DNA of 64,000 bases from Butyrivibrio sp. (GCF_017433805.1 NZ_JAFRGN010000057.1:1-64000), one strand, 5' to 3'; positions 48,976-58,298 are shown, numbered from the stretch's first letter. The notes: generated from the sequence alone by a model not told the origin. Numbers and translations are program-made.

Positions 48976-49003
48976 CTACCGCTCTCACTTCGTGAGCCGG
49001 TAG
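48976..49003 (-). promoter_or_regulatory. intercistronic hairpin before the binding-protein gene
   Basis: CTACCG (48976-48981) pairs with CGGTAG (48998-49003), enclosing CTCAC-TTC-GTGAG. It has no U-tract, so it more likely protects the downstream binding-protein mRNA, which needs to be made in excess over the permeases. Confidence 0.5.
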
Positions 49004-49042
49004 ACGTTCGAACTAGATTCGATAATACCTCATCAAGTTCTC

Positions 49043-49969
49043 TCAGCCCTTAACAGCACCGATCATGATACCCTTTACGAAGTACTTCTGGAAAATCGGG
49101 TAAACAAGCATGATAGGTAAAACTACGATAACCGTAATTGTCATACGTACACTGGTTGTCGTCTGTGTTGTAGCTGCTGCCGCTGCAAGTGAAGATGTAC
49201 TTGTATTGCTCTGAGCAAGTGAAGCAAGTGAGCTTGCCTGGTTCAGATACTGGTACAATACGAACTGCAGTGGATAAAGCTTAGTATCTGTCATAAGGAG
49301 CAGTGTATCCTGGAAAGCATTCCACTGGCTTACAGCTGAGAAGATAGCAACTGTCGCCATGATTGGCTTAATAACCGGAATAATGACCTTGAAGAATACT
49401 GTAAGTACTCCGGCGCCGTCCATTTCCGCAGCTTCCTGCAGCTCTTTTGGCACAGATTCTACGAATGTCTTAGTGAGAATCAGGTTAAATGGTGAAACAA
49501 TTGCTGGAAGGATATATCCCCAGAAATTGTTGGTCAGGTGCATGTTCTTCATTACCAGATACCAAGGAATAATACCTGCATTAAAGTACATGGTTGCTAC
49601 GATGAGTCTGTACCAAACCTTTCTCAGCCACATCTTTTCCTGAGTAAACATGAATCCCAGGTAAGCAGATGCAAATACTGTAAAGGCTGTTCCAAGAGTT
49701 GTTCTCATAAGAGAAATCTTGAGGGCCTGGAAAAGACCGTCAATTCTAAATGCTGATGAATAGTTATGGAAATGAATTCCTTTTGGCCAAAAGAGAATGT
49801 CTCCCTTTGCACTTAAGTCGTTGGCACTGATAGTATTTATAACAATATAGTAGAAAGGATACAGGCACAGAAATGCTGCTATTGAAAAGATGATGTAGCA
49901 TATGATCTCAAGTGTGCGATCTCCTGCGCTTATCTTTATCTTGGTCTTTGGTTCAACTTCTTTTCTCAT
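49043..49969 (-). CDS. ABC sugar permease, LplC/YtcP type
   Basis: 308 residues, six membrane helices (about 22-45, 80-105, 115-135, 145-165, 195-220, 280-300). The cytoplasmic coupling loop shows the EAA-like pattern ELQEAAEMDGAGVLTVFFKVIIP. An extra Ser/Ala/Thr-rich external loop (about 240-270) is notable. It forms the import channel with the neighbouring permease. Its start overlaps the upstream stop by four bases (ATGA). Confidence 0.93.
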   Translation of the reverse strand: MRKEVEPKTKIKISAGDRTLEIICYIIFSIAAFLCLYPFYYIVINTISANDLSAKGDILFWPKGIHFHNYSSAFRIDGLFQALKISLMRTTLGTAFTVFASAYLGFMFTQEKMWLRKVWYRLIVATMYFNAGIIPWYLVMKNMHLTNNFWGYILPAIVSPFNLILTKTFVESVPKELQEAAEMDGAGVLTVFFKVIIPVIKPIMATVAIFSAVSQWNAFQDTLLLMTDTKLYPLQFVLYQYLNQASSLASLAQSNTSTSSLAAAAATTQTTTSVRMTITVIVVLPIMLVYPIFQKYFVKGIMIGAVKG

Positions 49970-50874
49970 AGTATGCTCTCCCCTCTGATTGCCTTGGATG
50001 CTCCGTTAACGATAACAAGAAGAACAACGCTTACAAGGCTCTTAAGCATTGAGATCGCTACTGAAACAGAATATCCACCGCTTCCCATCGCCATGTTATA
50101 AACATAGAGGTCCAGAACCTGGATGAACTCTTTGTTGAAGGCGTTCTGGAATACGTAGTACTGTTCCATACCGTTGTTAAGGAAGTTAGCAACATTGATA
50201 ACAAGAAGTACGAAATATGTAGGTAAAAGGCTAGGTATTGTGATGTGCCAGATAATCTGCATTCTGCTGGCTCCATCAACCCTTGCTGCCTGCAGAAGCT
50301 CATCGTCAATACTTGAAATAGCTGCGATGTACATGATCGCTACCCAGCCAAGGTTCTTCCATGTAAGCCACAGCCACTGAGTGAACCATACGTGCTCAGA
50401 CTGCTGCAGGAAAAGAATTGGCTGCTCTATCCAGCCGGCCTTGATAAGAAGTGAGTTCATCATACCTGTGCTGTTAAAAAGAGCGAATGCAATTGAGTAA
50501 ACCATTACCCAGCTGACAAAGTTAGGAAGTGTTGTAACTGTCTGTACAAACTTACGGAACTTGACGCCTCTGATCTCATTGAGAAATACTGCGAAGATCA
50601 TAGGAAGCCAGCTTGTACCAAGAGTAATACCACTCATGGCAAAGGTATTCTTTAATACCTGTACAATCTGCTGAACTTTAGTAGGACTGCTTACTAATGA
50701 TGAAAACCACTTAAAGCCTACGAACGGGCAAGCAGACAATGCCTTTGGTGGTTTGTAATCATAGAATGCGTACATCCATCCATAAAGTGGATAATAACAG
50801 AACAAAAGAACCAGAATAATGAATGGAAGCACCATTAAGAATAATTTGAATGAATAAACCTTTTTCTTTGTCAC
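49966..50874 (-). CDS. ABC sugar permease, LplB type
   Basis: 302 residues from GTG 50874 (AGGAGG upstream). Six helices, with N-terminal FLMVLPFIILVLLFCYYPLYGW and the coupling loop ELLQAARVDGASRMQIIWHITIPSL. The first structural gene after the regulator; an operator palindrome lies at 50891-50906. It pairs with the LplC-type permease for oligosaccharide import. Confidence 0.93.
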   Translation of the reverse strand: MTKKKVYSFKLFLMVLPFIILVLLFCYYPLYGWMYAFYDYKPPKALSACPFVGFKWFSSLVSSPTKVQQIVQVLKNTFAMSGITLGTSWLPMIFAVFLNEIRGVKFRKFVQTVTTLPNFVSWVMVYSIAFALFNSTGMMNSLLIKAGWIEQPILFLQQSEHVWFTQWLWLTWKNLGWVAIMYIAAISSIDDELLQAARVDGASRMQIIWHITIPSLLPTYFVLLVINVANFLNNGMEQYYVFQNAFNKEFIQVLDLYVYNMAMGSGGYSVSVAISMLKSLVSVVLLVIVNGASKAIRGESIL

Positions 50875-50890
50875 CCCAACTCCTCCTTTT

Positions 50891-50906
50891 AGTTTAACGT
50901 TAAACT
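50891..50906. promoter_or_regulatory. LacI-type operator O1 before the permease genes
   Basis: AGTTTAACGTTAAACT is a perfect 16-bp palindrome, 17 bases upstream of the first permease start and 18 bases after the lacI stop. The core recurs in front of lacI and of the GH120 gene, so it is the probable binding site of the adjacent regulator. Confidence 0.75.
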
Positions 50907-50923
50907 AAACTGGTAAAAAATTT

Positions 50924-51964
50924 TCAGACAGACTGTCTGTCTTGTAAAGTGCACGGAAGCTTAATAACATATGGCTCTGAATATCTTATCTTTTCCCCGT
51001 CTTTCTTTTCCAAGCTATTCAGAATAAGTTCCGCGGCCTTTTTGCCAATCTCAGCAAGTGGAAGCTCTGTCGTAGTCAGCGCTGGCCTGAAGAACTGAGA
51101 TATGGCTTCATTATCAAATCCTGCTACTGCTATTTTTTCTTTTACCGCAATCCCTTCTTCATAAAGATAGTCGTATACGCCACCGGCCATTCTGTCTGAA
51201 ATTGCAAAGATTGCTGTAACCCCTTGTGTTAGTAGCTTGGCAGCTCCTTCTGCTCCGGATTCACGATCCCATCTGCCGTAATAGACAAGACTTGGATCAA
51301 AAAGAATTCCATTTTCATAAAGAGCTCTCTGATACCCTTTTAGTCGCTCGATTGTATGTGTGTTTTCTACGCGACCACCAACAAATCCGATTCGCTTATG
51401 CCCCGCCTTGATCAGATGTGTCACCATTTCCCAGGCGCTGTTCTCATCATCGATCACTACCGAAGGAATCTTGGAAGAATCTGACAGTGCATAACACATC
51501 ACTACCGGAATAGAAAAATCATCTCCAAAGGACTTGATCACACGACAATGTCCAGCCAGATAAATAATTCCGTCAACCTGAGCAGATAACACATCCCTTA
51601 GGACCGGCTCAAACACTGATTTATACTCGTCCTCGTTGTTGTACCAGGTGTCTGACCATCTGTCATAGAGTCGCAGGTTATAAACCGTTGCTCTATACTG
51701 TCTCTCTTCACAATAGGCCATAATATTCTCTATTATCGGCGGTGAAGTAAACTGTGCCAGATCCTCCGCGATGATAGCTATGGTTCTGGTCCTCTTAACC
51801 CTCAGACCCTTGGCCATGTAATTTGGGTTGTAACCAGTTTCCCTGACAACATCCATTATTCTCTTTTTGGTCGCTTCGCTAGTCTTGGCTTTGCCGTTGA
51901 TAACGTTGGACACTGTGGTTGCGGAAACGTTGCAGATTTCCGCAATTTCCTTCAGGGTTACCAT
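50924..51964 (-). CDS. LacI-family transcriptional regulator of the xylo-oligosaccharide locus
   Basis: 346 residues. Helix-turn-helix at about 3-24 (TLKEIAEICNVSATTVSNVI), hinge helix about 50-58 (YMAKGLRV), then a periplasmic-binding-type effector domain (IAIIAEDLAQFTSP, GFVGGRVENTHTIERLKGY, AGFDNEAISQFFRPALTT). AGGAG lies six bases before ATG. It is divergent from the GH120 gene and precedes the permeases. The effector is probably a xylo-oligosaccharide or xylose; this is inference from the neighbours. It appears to repress itself: an operator lies between its promoter and start. Confidence 0.93.
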   Translation of the reverse strand: MVTLKEIAEICNVSATTVSNVINGKAKTSEATKKRIMDVVRETGYNPNYMAKGLRVKRTRTIAIIAEDLAQFTSPPIIENIMAYCEERQYRATVYNLRLYDRWSDTWYNNEDEYKSVFEPVLRDVLSAQVDGIIYLAGHCRVIKSFGDDFSIPVVMCYALSDSSKIPSVVIDDENSAWEMVTHLIKAGHKRIGFVGGRVENTHTIERLKGYQRALYENGILFDPSLVYYGRWDRESGAEGAAKLLTQGVTAIFAISDRMAGGVYDYLYEEGIAVKEKIAVAGFDNEAISQFFRPALTTTELPLAEIGKKAAELILNSLEKKDGEKIRYSEPYVIKLPCTLQDRQSV

Positions 51965-51993
51965 CTCTACTCCTAAATGTCAGTTTTCTTTTG

Positions 51994-52007
51994 GTAAATC
52001 GTTAAAC
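51994..52007. promoter_or_regulatory. operator O2 in the lacI leader
   Basis: On the minus strand GTTTAACGATTTAC matches 11 of 14 positions of the O1 core. It lies directly downstream of the -10 of the lacI promoter, an autorepression position. Confidence 0.55.
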
Positions 52008-52016
52008 ACACCATAA

Positions 52017-52045
52017 ATATAACCTTTGCCCAGAACAATTGTCAA
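52017..52045 (-). promoter_or_regulatory. promoter of the LacI-type gene
   Basis: -35 TTGACA (52040-52045), 17-base spacer, -10 TTATAT (52017-52022) on the minus strand, followed at once by operator O2. Confidence 0.75.
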
Positions 52046-52107
52046 CATTTTTTGGTAATTTGTCTATTAAACACAAACTATTTTGTAAACATTTGTGCAA
52101 TTTGACC

Positions 52108-52136
52108 TTGCTAATAGTTATTGAAACACATAATAT
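52108..52136 (+). promoter_or_regulatory. promoter of the GH120 gene
   Basis: -35 TTGCTA (52108-52113), 17-base spacer, -10 TAATAT (52131-52136). Operator O3 follows 13 bases downstream, overlapping the early transcribed region. Confidence 0.7.
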
Positions 52137-52149
52137 AATAAATATTTAT

Positions 52150-52163
52150 GTTTAACGTTCAAC
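52150..52163. promoter_or_regulatory. operator O3 before the GH120 gene
   Basis: GTTTAACGTTCAAC matches the O1 core at 13 of 14 positions. It lies about +7 to +20 relative to the predicted start of transcription, where a bound LacI-type repressor would block initiation or elongation. Confidence 0.7.
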
Positions 52164-52204
52164 TAAATCAGTGGTTTTTGTGCATTTAAGCAGAGAGGAA
52201 AAGT

Positions 52205-54226
52205 ATGATTTACTACGTTGATGCTACGTCATTTAAAGACGGCGACGGCAGTCAGGCTCGTCCATTCAAGCACATTAATGATGCTGCCAAGCTGGCTGTT
52301 CCCGGAGATGAAGTTATTGTTAAACCTGGTGTTTACAGAGAACATGTAATTCCTGTAAATGCCGGAACTAAGGAAGCTCCTATTGTTTATCGCTCAGAAG
52401 AGCCATTGGGAGCTGTCATAACTGGCGCAGAGCTTGTAACAGGTTGGAAAAAGGTCAAGGGCACAACCTGGACAGTACGCGTTAGCAACACTATGTTTGG
52501 TTCCTATAATCCATATGTTGAAAGAGTATATGGAGACTGGTACTTCTCACCAATAATCAGACATACAGGTTCTGTCTTTGTTAACGACAACATGATGTAT
52601 GAAGCTTCTTCTCTTGCTGAGTGTCAGAAAGGTAAAGGGGATCCTCTTGCCTGGGATCAGGTTGCGGCTCAGTATCTGTGGTATACAGAGCAGGATGAGA
52701 AAACTAATGAGACAGTTCTTTATGCTAACTTCCAGGACCTTGATCCTAACAAAGAAAAGGTCGAGATCAGCGTAAGACGTAATGTCTTCATGCCAACCAA
52801 GAATCACGTTGACTATATCACTGTAAGCGGCTTTAACATCAATAAGGCTGCTACTACATGGGCTCCTCCTGCAGCTTATCAGGATGGAATGATCGGACCT
52901 CACTGGTCTAAGGGCTGGATAATTGAGGACTGCGAGGTTTACGGAAGCAGATGCTGTGGTATCTCTCTGGGCAAATATCTCGATCCTGAAAATGATATGT
53001 ACTTTACCAAGAATCATGTTAAGAGCCCTACTCAGATGGAGCGTGATGCTGTCTGCAGAGGTCAGTACCATGGCTGGTTAAAAGAGAAAATAGGTCACCA
53101 CATAGTTCGTCGCTGCCACGTTCACCACTGCGAGCAGACTGGTATCGTAGGAAGAATGGGCGCTGTATTCTCAACAATCGAGGACTGCGAGATTCACGAT
53201 ATCTGCACATCTCAGCAGCTTGGCGGAGCTGAGACAGCTGGTATCAAGCTCCACGCCGGAATAGATGTAACTATCAGAAGAAACCATATCCATCACTGCA
53301 TTATGGGTGTATGGCTTGATTGGGAAGCTCAGGGTGCAAGAGTATCTCAGAACCTGATGCACGATAACTACAGACACGGCGGCCTCAAGCAGGCTCCAGG
53401 TGCTATGTTCTCAACTGATGTATTCATCGAGGTTGGACACGGCCCTACGCTTATCGACAACAATATTCTGCTCTCACCTACTTCCATTATTATTCCAAGT
53501 GAAGGAATAGCTGTTATCCACAATCTGGTCCTTGGTGGTTTTGGTCTAATAAACTCTGGCGTAGACAGCATTGTTAACAACCAGCGAGAGCCAAGATATA
53601 CACCTTATCACATCCGCCATAGGACAGAGGTTGCCGGCTTTATGACAATCCTTCACGGCGATGACAGAATTTATAACAATGTATTTATTCAGCAGCACCC
53701 TGTAACTGACAAGAAAAAGACTGCTGCCGATGCTGAATATGAAGTAGTTGGAACAGCTCCATTTGATATCTTCCCTTCCTACGAGGAATGGATAGGTCAG
53801 TTTGACTTTGAGAAAAACCCAGACATGGGCGGACTTGCAGAAGCACATTTTGGCCACCTTCCTGTATGGGTTGAAGGAAACGCATACTTCGGAGGCGCCA
53901 CAGTATGTAAGCACGAAAAGAAAAAGAATCACCTTGAAGATAAAAAGACAAAAGTTACTGTCGAATTGAAAGAGAAAAATGGAGACTATTATTTAAAAAC
54001 TTCTGTGGGTAAAGCTCTTGATGGATTCCTCGATGGCATTATAACTACAGATACTTTAGGCAAGGCATTTGAACCAGAGCAAAAATTCGAGAACCCAGAT
54101 GGAACACCTATAACCTTCGACAAGGATTTCTTAGGTAACCATAGGTCTTCATCAACCATCCCAGGCCCTCTCGCTAATCTTGGAGCGAAAGAGACCTTAG
54201 TATGGAAGAAGCTTGAAATCAAATAA
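52205..54226 (+). CDS. GH120 beta-xylosidase (XylC-type), cytoplasmic
   Basis: 673 residues, right-handed parallel beta-helix. It resembles the GH120 beta-xylosidase XylC of Thermoanaerobacterium: MIYYVDATSFKDGDGS start, FGSYNPYVERVYGDWY, TTWAPPAAYQDGMIGPHWSK, and the catalytic block with Asp372 (VWLDWEAQGARVSQN) and Glu409 (VFIEVGHGP), which correspond to the nucleophile and acid/base of that enzyme. About 13 extra residues (HGGLKQAPGAM) lie between the two. No signal peptide, so it cleaves xylose from short imported xylo-oligosaccharides in the cytoplasm. It is divergent from the LacI regulator, with promoter and operator immediately upstream. The assignment rests on remembered family sequence. 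Confidence 0.88.
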   Translation: MIYYVDATSFKDGDGSQARPFKHINDAAKLAVPGDEVIVKPGVYREHVIPVNAGTKEAPIVYRSEEPLGAVITGAELVTGWKKVKGTTWTVRVSNTMFGSYNPYVERVYGDWYFSPIIRHTGSVFVNDNMMYEASSLAECQKGKGDPLAWDQVAAQYLWYTEQDEKTNETVLYANFQDLDPNKEKVEISVRRNVFMPTKNHVDYITVSGFNINKAATTWAPPAAYQDGMIGPHWSKGWIIEDCEVYGSRCCGISLGKYLDPENDMYFTKNHVKSPTQMERDAVCRGQYHGWLKEKIGHHIVRRCHVHHCEQTGIVGRMGAVFSTIEDCEIHDICTSQQLGGAETAGIKLHAGIDVTIRRNHIHHCIMGVWLDWEAQGARVSQNLMHDNYRHGGLKQAPGAMFSTDVFIEVGHGPTLIDNNILLSPTSIIIPSEGIAVIHNLVLGGFGLINSGVDSIVNNQREPRYTPYHIRHRTEVAGFMTILHGDDRIYNNVFIQQHPVTDKKKTAADAEYEVVGTAPFDIFPSYEEWIGQFDFEKNPDMGGLAEAHFGHLPVWVEGNAYFGGATVCKHEKKKNHLEDKKTKVTVELKEKNGDYYLKTSVGKALDGFLDGIITTDTLGKAFEPEQKFENPDGTPITFDKDFLGNHRSSSTIPGPLANLGAKETLVWKKLEIK

Positions 54227-54232
54227 TGACAC

Positions 54233-54266
54233 AAAAAAGGAAGGTCTTGCGACCTTCCTTTCTTTT
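54233..54266. terminator. bidirectional terminator between GH120 and pflB
   Basis: AAGGAAGGTC (54237-54246) with GACCTTCCTT (54251-54260), T-rich on both sides (TCTTTTG on plus, TTTTTTGTG on minus). It serves the two convergent genes. Confidence 0.88.
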
Positions 54267-54281
54267 GCAGTTCTAATATTA

Positions 54282-56546
54282 TCAGAGTGCCTCGTGGCAT
54301 GTACGAGCGATAACGTCGAGCTGCTGCTCCTTAGTAAGGTTGATGAACTTAACAGCGTATCCAGATACACGGATAGTGAAGTTAGCATACTCAGGCTTCT
54401 CAGGATGCTCCATAGCATCGATGAGCTTCTCCTTACCAAATACGTTAACGTTAAGGTGATGTGATCCCTGGTTGAAGTATCCATCAAGAACGCTAACGAG
54501 CTTGTTAGCTCTCTCCTCGTCGTCATGACCAAGAGCGTTAGGGTTCATTGTCTGTGTATTTGAAATTCCGTCGAGTGCGTACTCGTAAGGAATCTTAGCA
54601 ACAGAGTTAAGTGATGCAAGAAGACCGTTCTTCTCAGCTCCGTAAGATGGTGATGCACCAGGAGCAAATGAAGCGAATGCAGGTCTTCCATCAGGTGTAG
54701 CACCTGTAGCCTTACCATAAACAACGTTTGATGTGATTGTAAGGATTGATGTTGTAGGCTCTGAATCACGGTATGTGTGGTGCTTCTCGATCTTCTTCAT
54801 GAATGTCTTAAGAAGCCATACAGCGATTTCGTCTGCTCTCTCATCATCGTTACCGTATCTTGGGAAGTCTCCCTCAACCTTGTAATCAACAACAAGGCCT
54901 GACTCATCACGAACAGTTGTAACCTTAGCATACTTAATAGCTGAAAGTGAATCTACAACGTGTGAGAAACCAGCGATACCTGTAGCGAATGTACGTCTTA
55001 CGTTTGTATCGATAAGAGCCATCTCAGCTGCTTCGTAGTAGTACTTGTCATGCATGTACTGGATAGGGTTGAGGATGTTTACATAGAGTCCTGCAAGCCA
55101 ATCCATCATGATGTCATACTTGTGCATAACTTCGTTGTAATCAAGAACCTCTGATGTAATAGGTGCCATCTCAGGTCCTACCTGCATGTGCTTGCCATCC
55201 TTTGTAAGGAACTTCTCATCCTTACCACCGTTGATAGCGTAAAGAAGACACTTAGCAAGGTTAGCTCTAGTTCCGAAGAACTGCATCTCTTTACCAGTCT
55301 GTGTAGCAGATACGCAGCAGCAGATGCTGTAGTCATCGCCCCAGATAGGTCTCATAACATCATCGTTCTCGTACTGGATTGAAGATGTTGTAACAGAGAT
55401 CTTAGCAGCATACTTCTTGAATGTAGCTGGAAGCTTAGAAGTATAAAGAACTGTAAGGTTTGGCTCTGGTGAAGGTCCCATGTTCTCAAGTGTGTGAAGG
55501 AATCTGAAGTCGTTCTTTGTAACCATGTGACGACCATCCATTCCAAGTCCACCAACCTCAAGAGTAGCCCATACTGGGTCACCTGAGAAGAGGTTGTTGT
55601 ATGAAGGGATACGAGCAAACTTAACCATTCTGAACTTCATTGTCATGTGGTCGATAAGCTCCTGAGCCTCAGACTCTGTAAGTGTTCCCTCCTTAATATC
55701 TCTCTCGATATAGATGTCAAGGAATGTAGATACACGTCCAACTGACATAGCAGCACCGTTCTGAGTCTTGATAGCTGCAAGATATCCAAAGTAAAGCCAC
55801 TGAACAGCCTCTCTAGCGTTTTTAGCTGGCTGTGAAATATCAAATCCGTAAACGGCAGCCATTTCCTTCATTCCCTTGAGAGCTCTAACCTGCTCTGAGA
55901 TCTCTTCTCTCTGACGAATGATGTGGTCAAGCATTGTGCCGTCGCCGCAGTTGTCATAATCTTCCATCTTCTTCTTGATGAGGTAGTCGATACCGTAAAG
56001 AGCAACTCTTCTGTAGTCGCCTACGATACGTCCACGTCCGTATGTATCTGGAAGACCTGTTACGATGTGGCTGTGTCTAGCAGCTCTCATCTCAGGTGTG
56101 TAAGCATCAAATACTGCCTGGTTGTGTGTCTTGTGGTACTCTGTGAAGATCTTGTGGAACTTCTCGTTAACCTTGTAGCCGTATGTCTCAGCAGCTTCCT
56201 CAGCCATCTTGATTCCGCCGTAAGGCATGAATGCTCTCTTAAGAGGCTTGTCTGTCTGAAGACCTACTACTGTCTCAAGATCCTTCATAGACTCATCGAT
56301 ATATCCAGGACCGTAAGCTGTAAGACTAGAAACAACTTCTGTCTCGCACTCAAGGACACCGCCCTTTTCACGCTCCTCTTTCTGAAGCTCCTGTAATCTG
56401 CCCCAGAGCTTGTTAGTAGCATCTGTAGCATCAGCAAGGAAGCTCTCATCTCCATCATATGGTGTGTAGTTGTTCTGGATGAAATCTCTTACGTTTACAT
56501 CATCCAGCCAGTGGGTTCCTTTAAAACCTCTCCATGCTTCGTTCAT
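54282..56546 (-). CDS. pflB: formate C-acetyltransferase (pyruvate formate-lyase)
   Basis: 754 residues from ATG 56546 (GAGGAG upstream). Pyruvate formate-lyase splits pyruvate and CoA into acetyl-CoA and formate by a glycyl radical. The active-site cysteines are in [20 protein letters not shown], with three consecutive cysteines (409-411) where the usual enzyme has two. The radical glycine is Gly729 in RVSGYAVKF near the C-terminus. [20 protein letters not shown] is also typical. An FNR-type box lies in the promoter; the activase gene is upstream on the same strand behind a terminator. Confidence 0.97.
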   Translation of the reverse strand: MNEAWRGFKGTHWLDDVNVRDFIQNNYTPYDGDESFLADATDATNKLWGRLQELQKEEREKGGVLECETEVVSSLTAYGPGYIDESMKDLETVVGLQTDKPLKRAFMPYGGIKMAEEAAETYGYKVNEKFHKIFTEYHKTHNQAVFDAYTPEMRAARHSHIVTGLPDTYGRGRIVGDYRRVALYGIDYLIKKKMEDYDNCGDGTMLDHIIRQREEISEQVRALKGMKEMAAVYGFDISQPAKNAREAVQWLYFGYLAAIKTQNGAAMSVGRVSTFLDIYIERDIKEGTLTESEAQELIDHMTMKFRMVKFARIPSYNNLFSGDPVWATLEVGGLGMDGRHMVTKNDFRFLHTLENMGPSPEPNLTVLYTSKLPATFKKYAAKISVTTSSIQYENDDVMRPIWGDDYSICCCVSATQTGKEMQFFGTRANLAKCLLYAINGGKDEKFLTKDGKHMQVGPEMAPITSEVLDYNEVMHKYDIMMDWLAGLYVNILNPIQYMHDKYYYEAAEMALIDTNVRRTFATGIAGFSHVVDSLSAIKYAKVTTVRDESGLVVDYKVEGDFPRYGNDDERADEIAVWLLKTFMKKIEKHHTYRDSEPTTSILTITSNVVYGKATGATPDGRPAFASFAPGASPSYGAEKNGLLASLNSVAKIPYEYALDGISNTQTMNPNALGHDDEERANKLVSVLDGYFNQGSHHLNVNVFGKEKLIDAMEHPEKPEYANFTIRVSGYAVKFINLTKEQQLDVIARTCHEAL

Positions 56547-56610
56547 AATAAAACTCCTCTCAAACATGTAACATCCATTGTTAAAATATTGTCACTTGTA
56601 TTTACCGAAG

Positions 56611-56655
56611 AGTATATTAGCAAAATAGCATATACCAAACTTTGATTGTAATCAA
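56611..56655 (-). promoter_or_regulatory. pflB promoter with consensus FNR box
   Basis: TTGAT-TGTA-ATCAA (56642-56655) is an exact FNR consensus inverted repeat, extended to TTTGATT/AATCAAA. On the minus strand a -10 TATACT lies at 56611-56616, putting the box centre close to -41.5, the class II activator position. No good -35 is present, as expected for an activated promoter. It points to anaerobic activation of pflB. Confidence 0.8.
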
Positions 56656-56684
56656 ATTTGGTAATTAATTCACAATTTCGTCAC

Positions 56685-56715
56685 AAAAAAACAGAACGCA
56701 AATTTGTGCGTCCTG
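56685..56715 (-). terminator. terminator of the pflA transcript
   Basis: Stem CAGGACGCA with TGCGTTCTG (plus positions 56707-56715 and 56692-56700) around CAAATT, then seven T on the minus strand. It separates pflA from pflB. Confidence 0.85.
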
Positions 56716-56722
56716 TCTGTTT

Positions 56723-57460
56723 TTATTTCTCGCCTCTGAGTATCGCTGTAGCATTCGCTACACGCTCAGCTGTTGGAGATTCTACACCTTCCAGCTGGTA
56801 AGGGATTCCAAGTGCTTCGAATTTGTGTTGTCCCATTGAGTGGTATGGAAGCACTTCTATCTTCTGAACATTAGAAAGTTTCTCAATAAAGCTTCTGGTC
56901 TGACGAAGATAATCATCGTTGTCTGTAATTCCTGGAACCAATACGTGACGGATCCAGATTGGCTTACCTATCTCTGATAAATATTCCATACCAGCGATGA
57001 TATTCTCGTTAGGAAGTCCTGTAAGCTTCACATGTTCTTCCCTGTCAATGTGCTTGATATCTACCAGCAAAAGATCTGTATATTTCATAAGTTCCTGGAA
57101 CTTGCCAAAGAACTCGCTGTTTCTATCCTCATTAAATGGCTGAAGCGCTGTATCAATACATGTATTGATTCCTCTTTCCTTTGCCATTTTAAAGAATTCG
57201 ATGAGGAAATCAATCTGAAGAAGTGGCTCACCACCGCTAACTGTAATACCACCATCTTCTCCCCAGTATCCGCGATATCTCTCAGCAAAATCAAGAAGCT
57301 CCTCTGGAGTTCTCATATCCTCTGACTGTGGATTCCAGGTATCTGCATTGTGGCAGTACTTACATCTGAGATTGCATCCCTTCAAAAAAACAATAAATCT
57401 GATTCCAGGTCCATCTACTGAACCAAAGGTTTCTATGGAATGAATTGCTCCCTTTATCAT
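56723..57460 (-). CDS. pflA: pyruvate formate-lyase-activating enzyme
   Basis: 245 residues, radical-SAM. The cluster cysteines are Cys29, Cys33 and Cys36 in GCNLRCKYCHN; the GGE motif is VSGGEPLLQ. It inserts the glycyl radical into PflB by SAM cleavage. Start ATG has AGGAAGGA upstream. It lies 35 bases after the FNR-like regulator gene, and pflB follows behind a terminator. Confidence 0.96.
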   Translation of the reverse strand: MIKGAIHSIETFGSVDGPGIRFIVFLKGCNLRCKYCHNADTWNPQSEDMRTPEELLDFAERYRGYWGEDGGITVSGGEPLLQIDFLIEFFKMAKERGINTCIDTALQPFNEDRNSEFFGKFQELMKYTDLLLVDIKHIDREEHVKLTGLPNENIIAGMEYLSEIGKPIWIRHVLVPGITDNDDYLRQTRSFIEKLSNVQKIEVLPYHSMGQHKFEALGIPYQLEGVESPTAERVANATAILRGEK

Positions 57461-57495
57461 ATATATCCTTCCTAAATCCCCAAGAATCCTGGTAA

Positions 57496-58281
57496 TTACT
57501 GGGATACATAGATTTCTCTAAGGGCATCTCTGTCAATTACCTTGATCTTGGCATGGCCTCTTCGCTCGATAAGGCCCATTTTCTCTAGTTCTCTGAGCTT
57601 GCGGCTGACTGTTTCCATTCTAAGGTTAACACTCGCTGCAATGTCATCGAGTTTCAATACTATATCATCAGATGGGCTTCTGTCTACCCTATACATTAAA
57701 AAGCCCGCCAGACGTGCCATTGGGTCCTTGGTAGAAAGAAGCATGTTTCTCTCATTGGCATCGTGAAGTTTTTTACTGAGCAGAATAATTATATTCATCG
57801 CCGCAGTAGGGTTATCCACAACCTTTATGAAATCGTCTCTGTGAATCTGACAGATAGACGCATTAGTAAGGCACACTGCAGAATATGGATAAATACTGCC
57901 ATCAAGGAACATTCCTTCCCAGATGATATCGTGGTCAGCCAGAATCGTTATGATCTGCTCTCTTCCAAGTGAATCATACCTACAGAGTTTGATCCTGCCC
58001 TTCCTGATAATACAGATTGAGTCAACAGTCTCGCCCTCTCTGAAAAGATAACTGCCTTTCTTAAGAGTCTCGTGCTTGGAGTGTTCCATCAGACTCACCT
58101 GCGCATTAACAGGAAGTCCTTCCATAAGAGGGACACTTTCTGTGCAGAATCCACCGCATTCTTCGCAAATATTAAGGCCGATGATTCCTCGTTTCAGTTC
58201 CTCGGCCCTACTCTGACTCTGATATACTCCCAGATTCTTGTTCTGTATGAGATTTTGTTCGTCCTGTACTTTTTCTCTCAT
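57496..58281 (-). CDS. FNR-like Crp-family regulator with N-terminal cysteine cluster
   Basis: 261 residues from ATG 58281; an in-frame TTG at 58323 lies inside the preceding gene and lacks a ribosome site. The N-terminus has Cys39, Cys42 and Cys46 (CEECGGFC), suitable for an oxygen-sensitive Fe-S cluster, with a possible fourth ligand further on. A cyclic-nucleotide-type beta-barrel follows (FREGETVDSICIIRKGRIKL). The C-terminal winged helix has the recognition helix RMETVSRKLREL with Glu223, Ser226 and Arg227, the E-x-x-S-R pattern by which FNR reads TTGAT. That site occurs in the pflB promoter nearby. It probably senses oxygen and activates fermentation genes. Confidence 0.9.
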   Translation of the reverse strand: MREKVQDEQNLIQNKNLGVYQSQSRAEELKRGIIGLNICEECGGFCTESVPLMEGLPVNAQVSLMEHSKHETLKKGSYLFREGETVDSICIIRKGRIKLCRYDSLGREQIITILADHDIIWEGMFLDGSIYPYSAVCLTNASICQIHRDDFIKVVDNPTAAMNIIILLSKKLHDANERNMLLSTKDPMARLAGFLMYRVDRSPSDDIVLKLDDIAASVNLRMETVSRKLRELEKMGLIERRGHAKIKVIDRDALREIYVSQ

Positions 58282-58298
58282 ATCACAATTACCACTAA

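Noticed and set aside
50925-50945. Palindrome CAGACAGACTGTCTG at the end of lacI as a terminator
   Set aside because: The stem would need a three-base loop and be only six base pairs; four A precede the T-run. It may weakly reduce read-through, but I do not call it.
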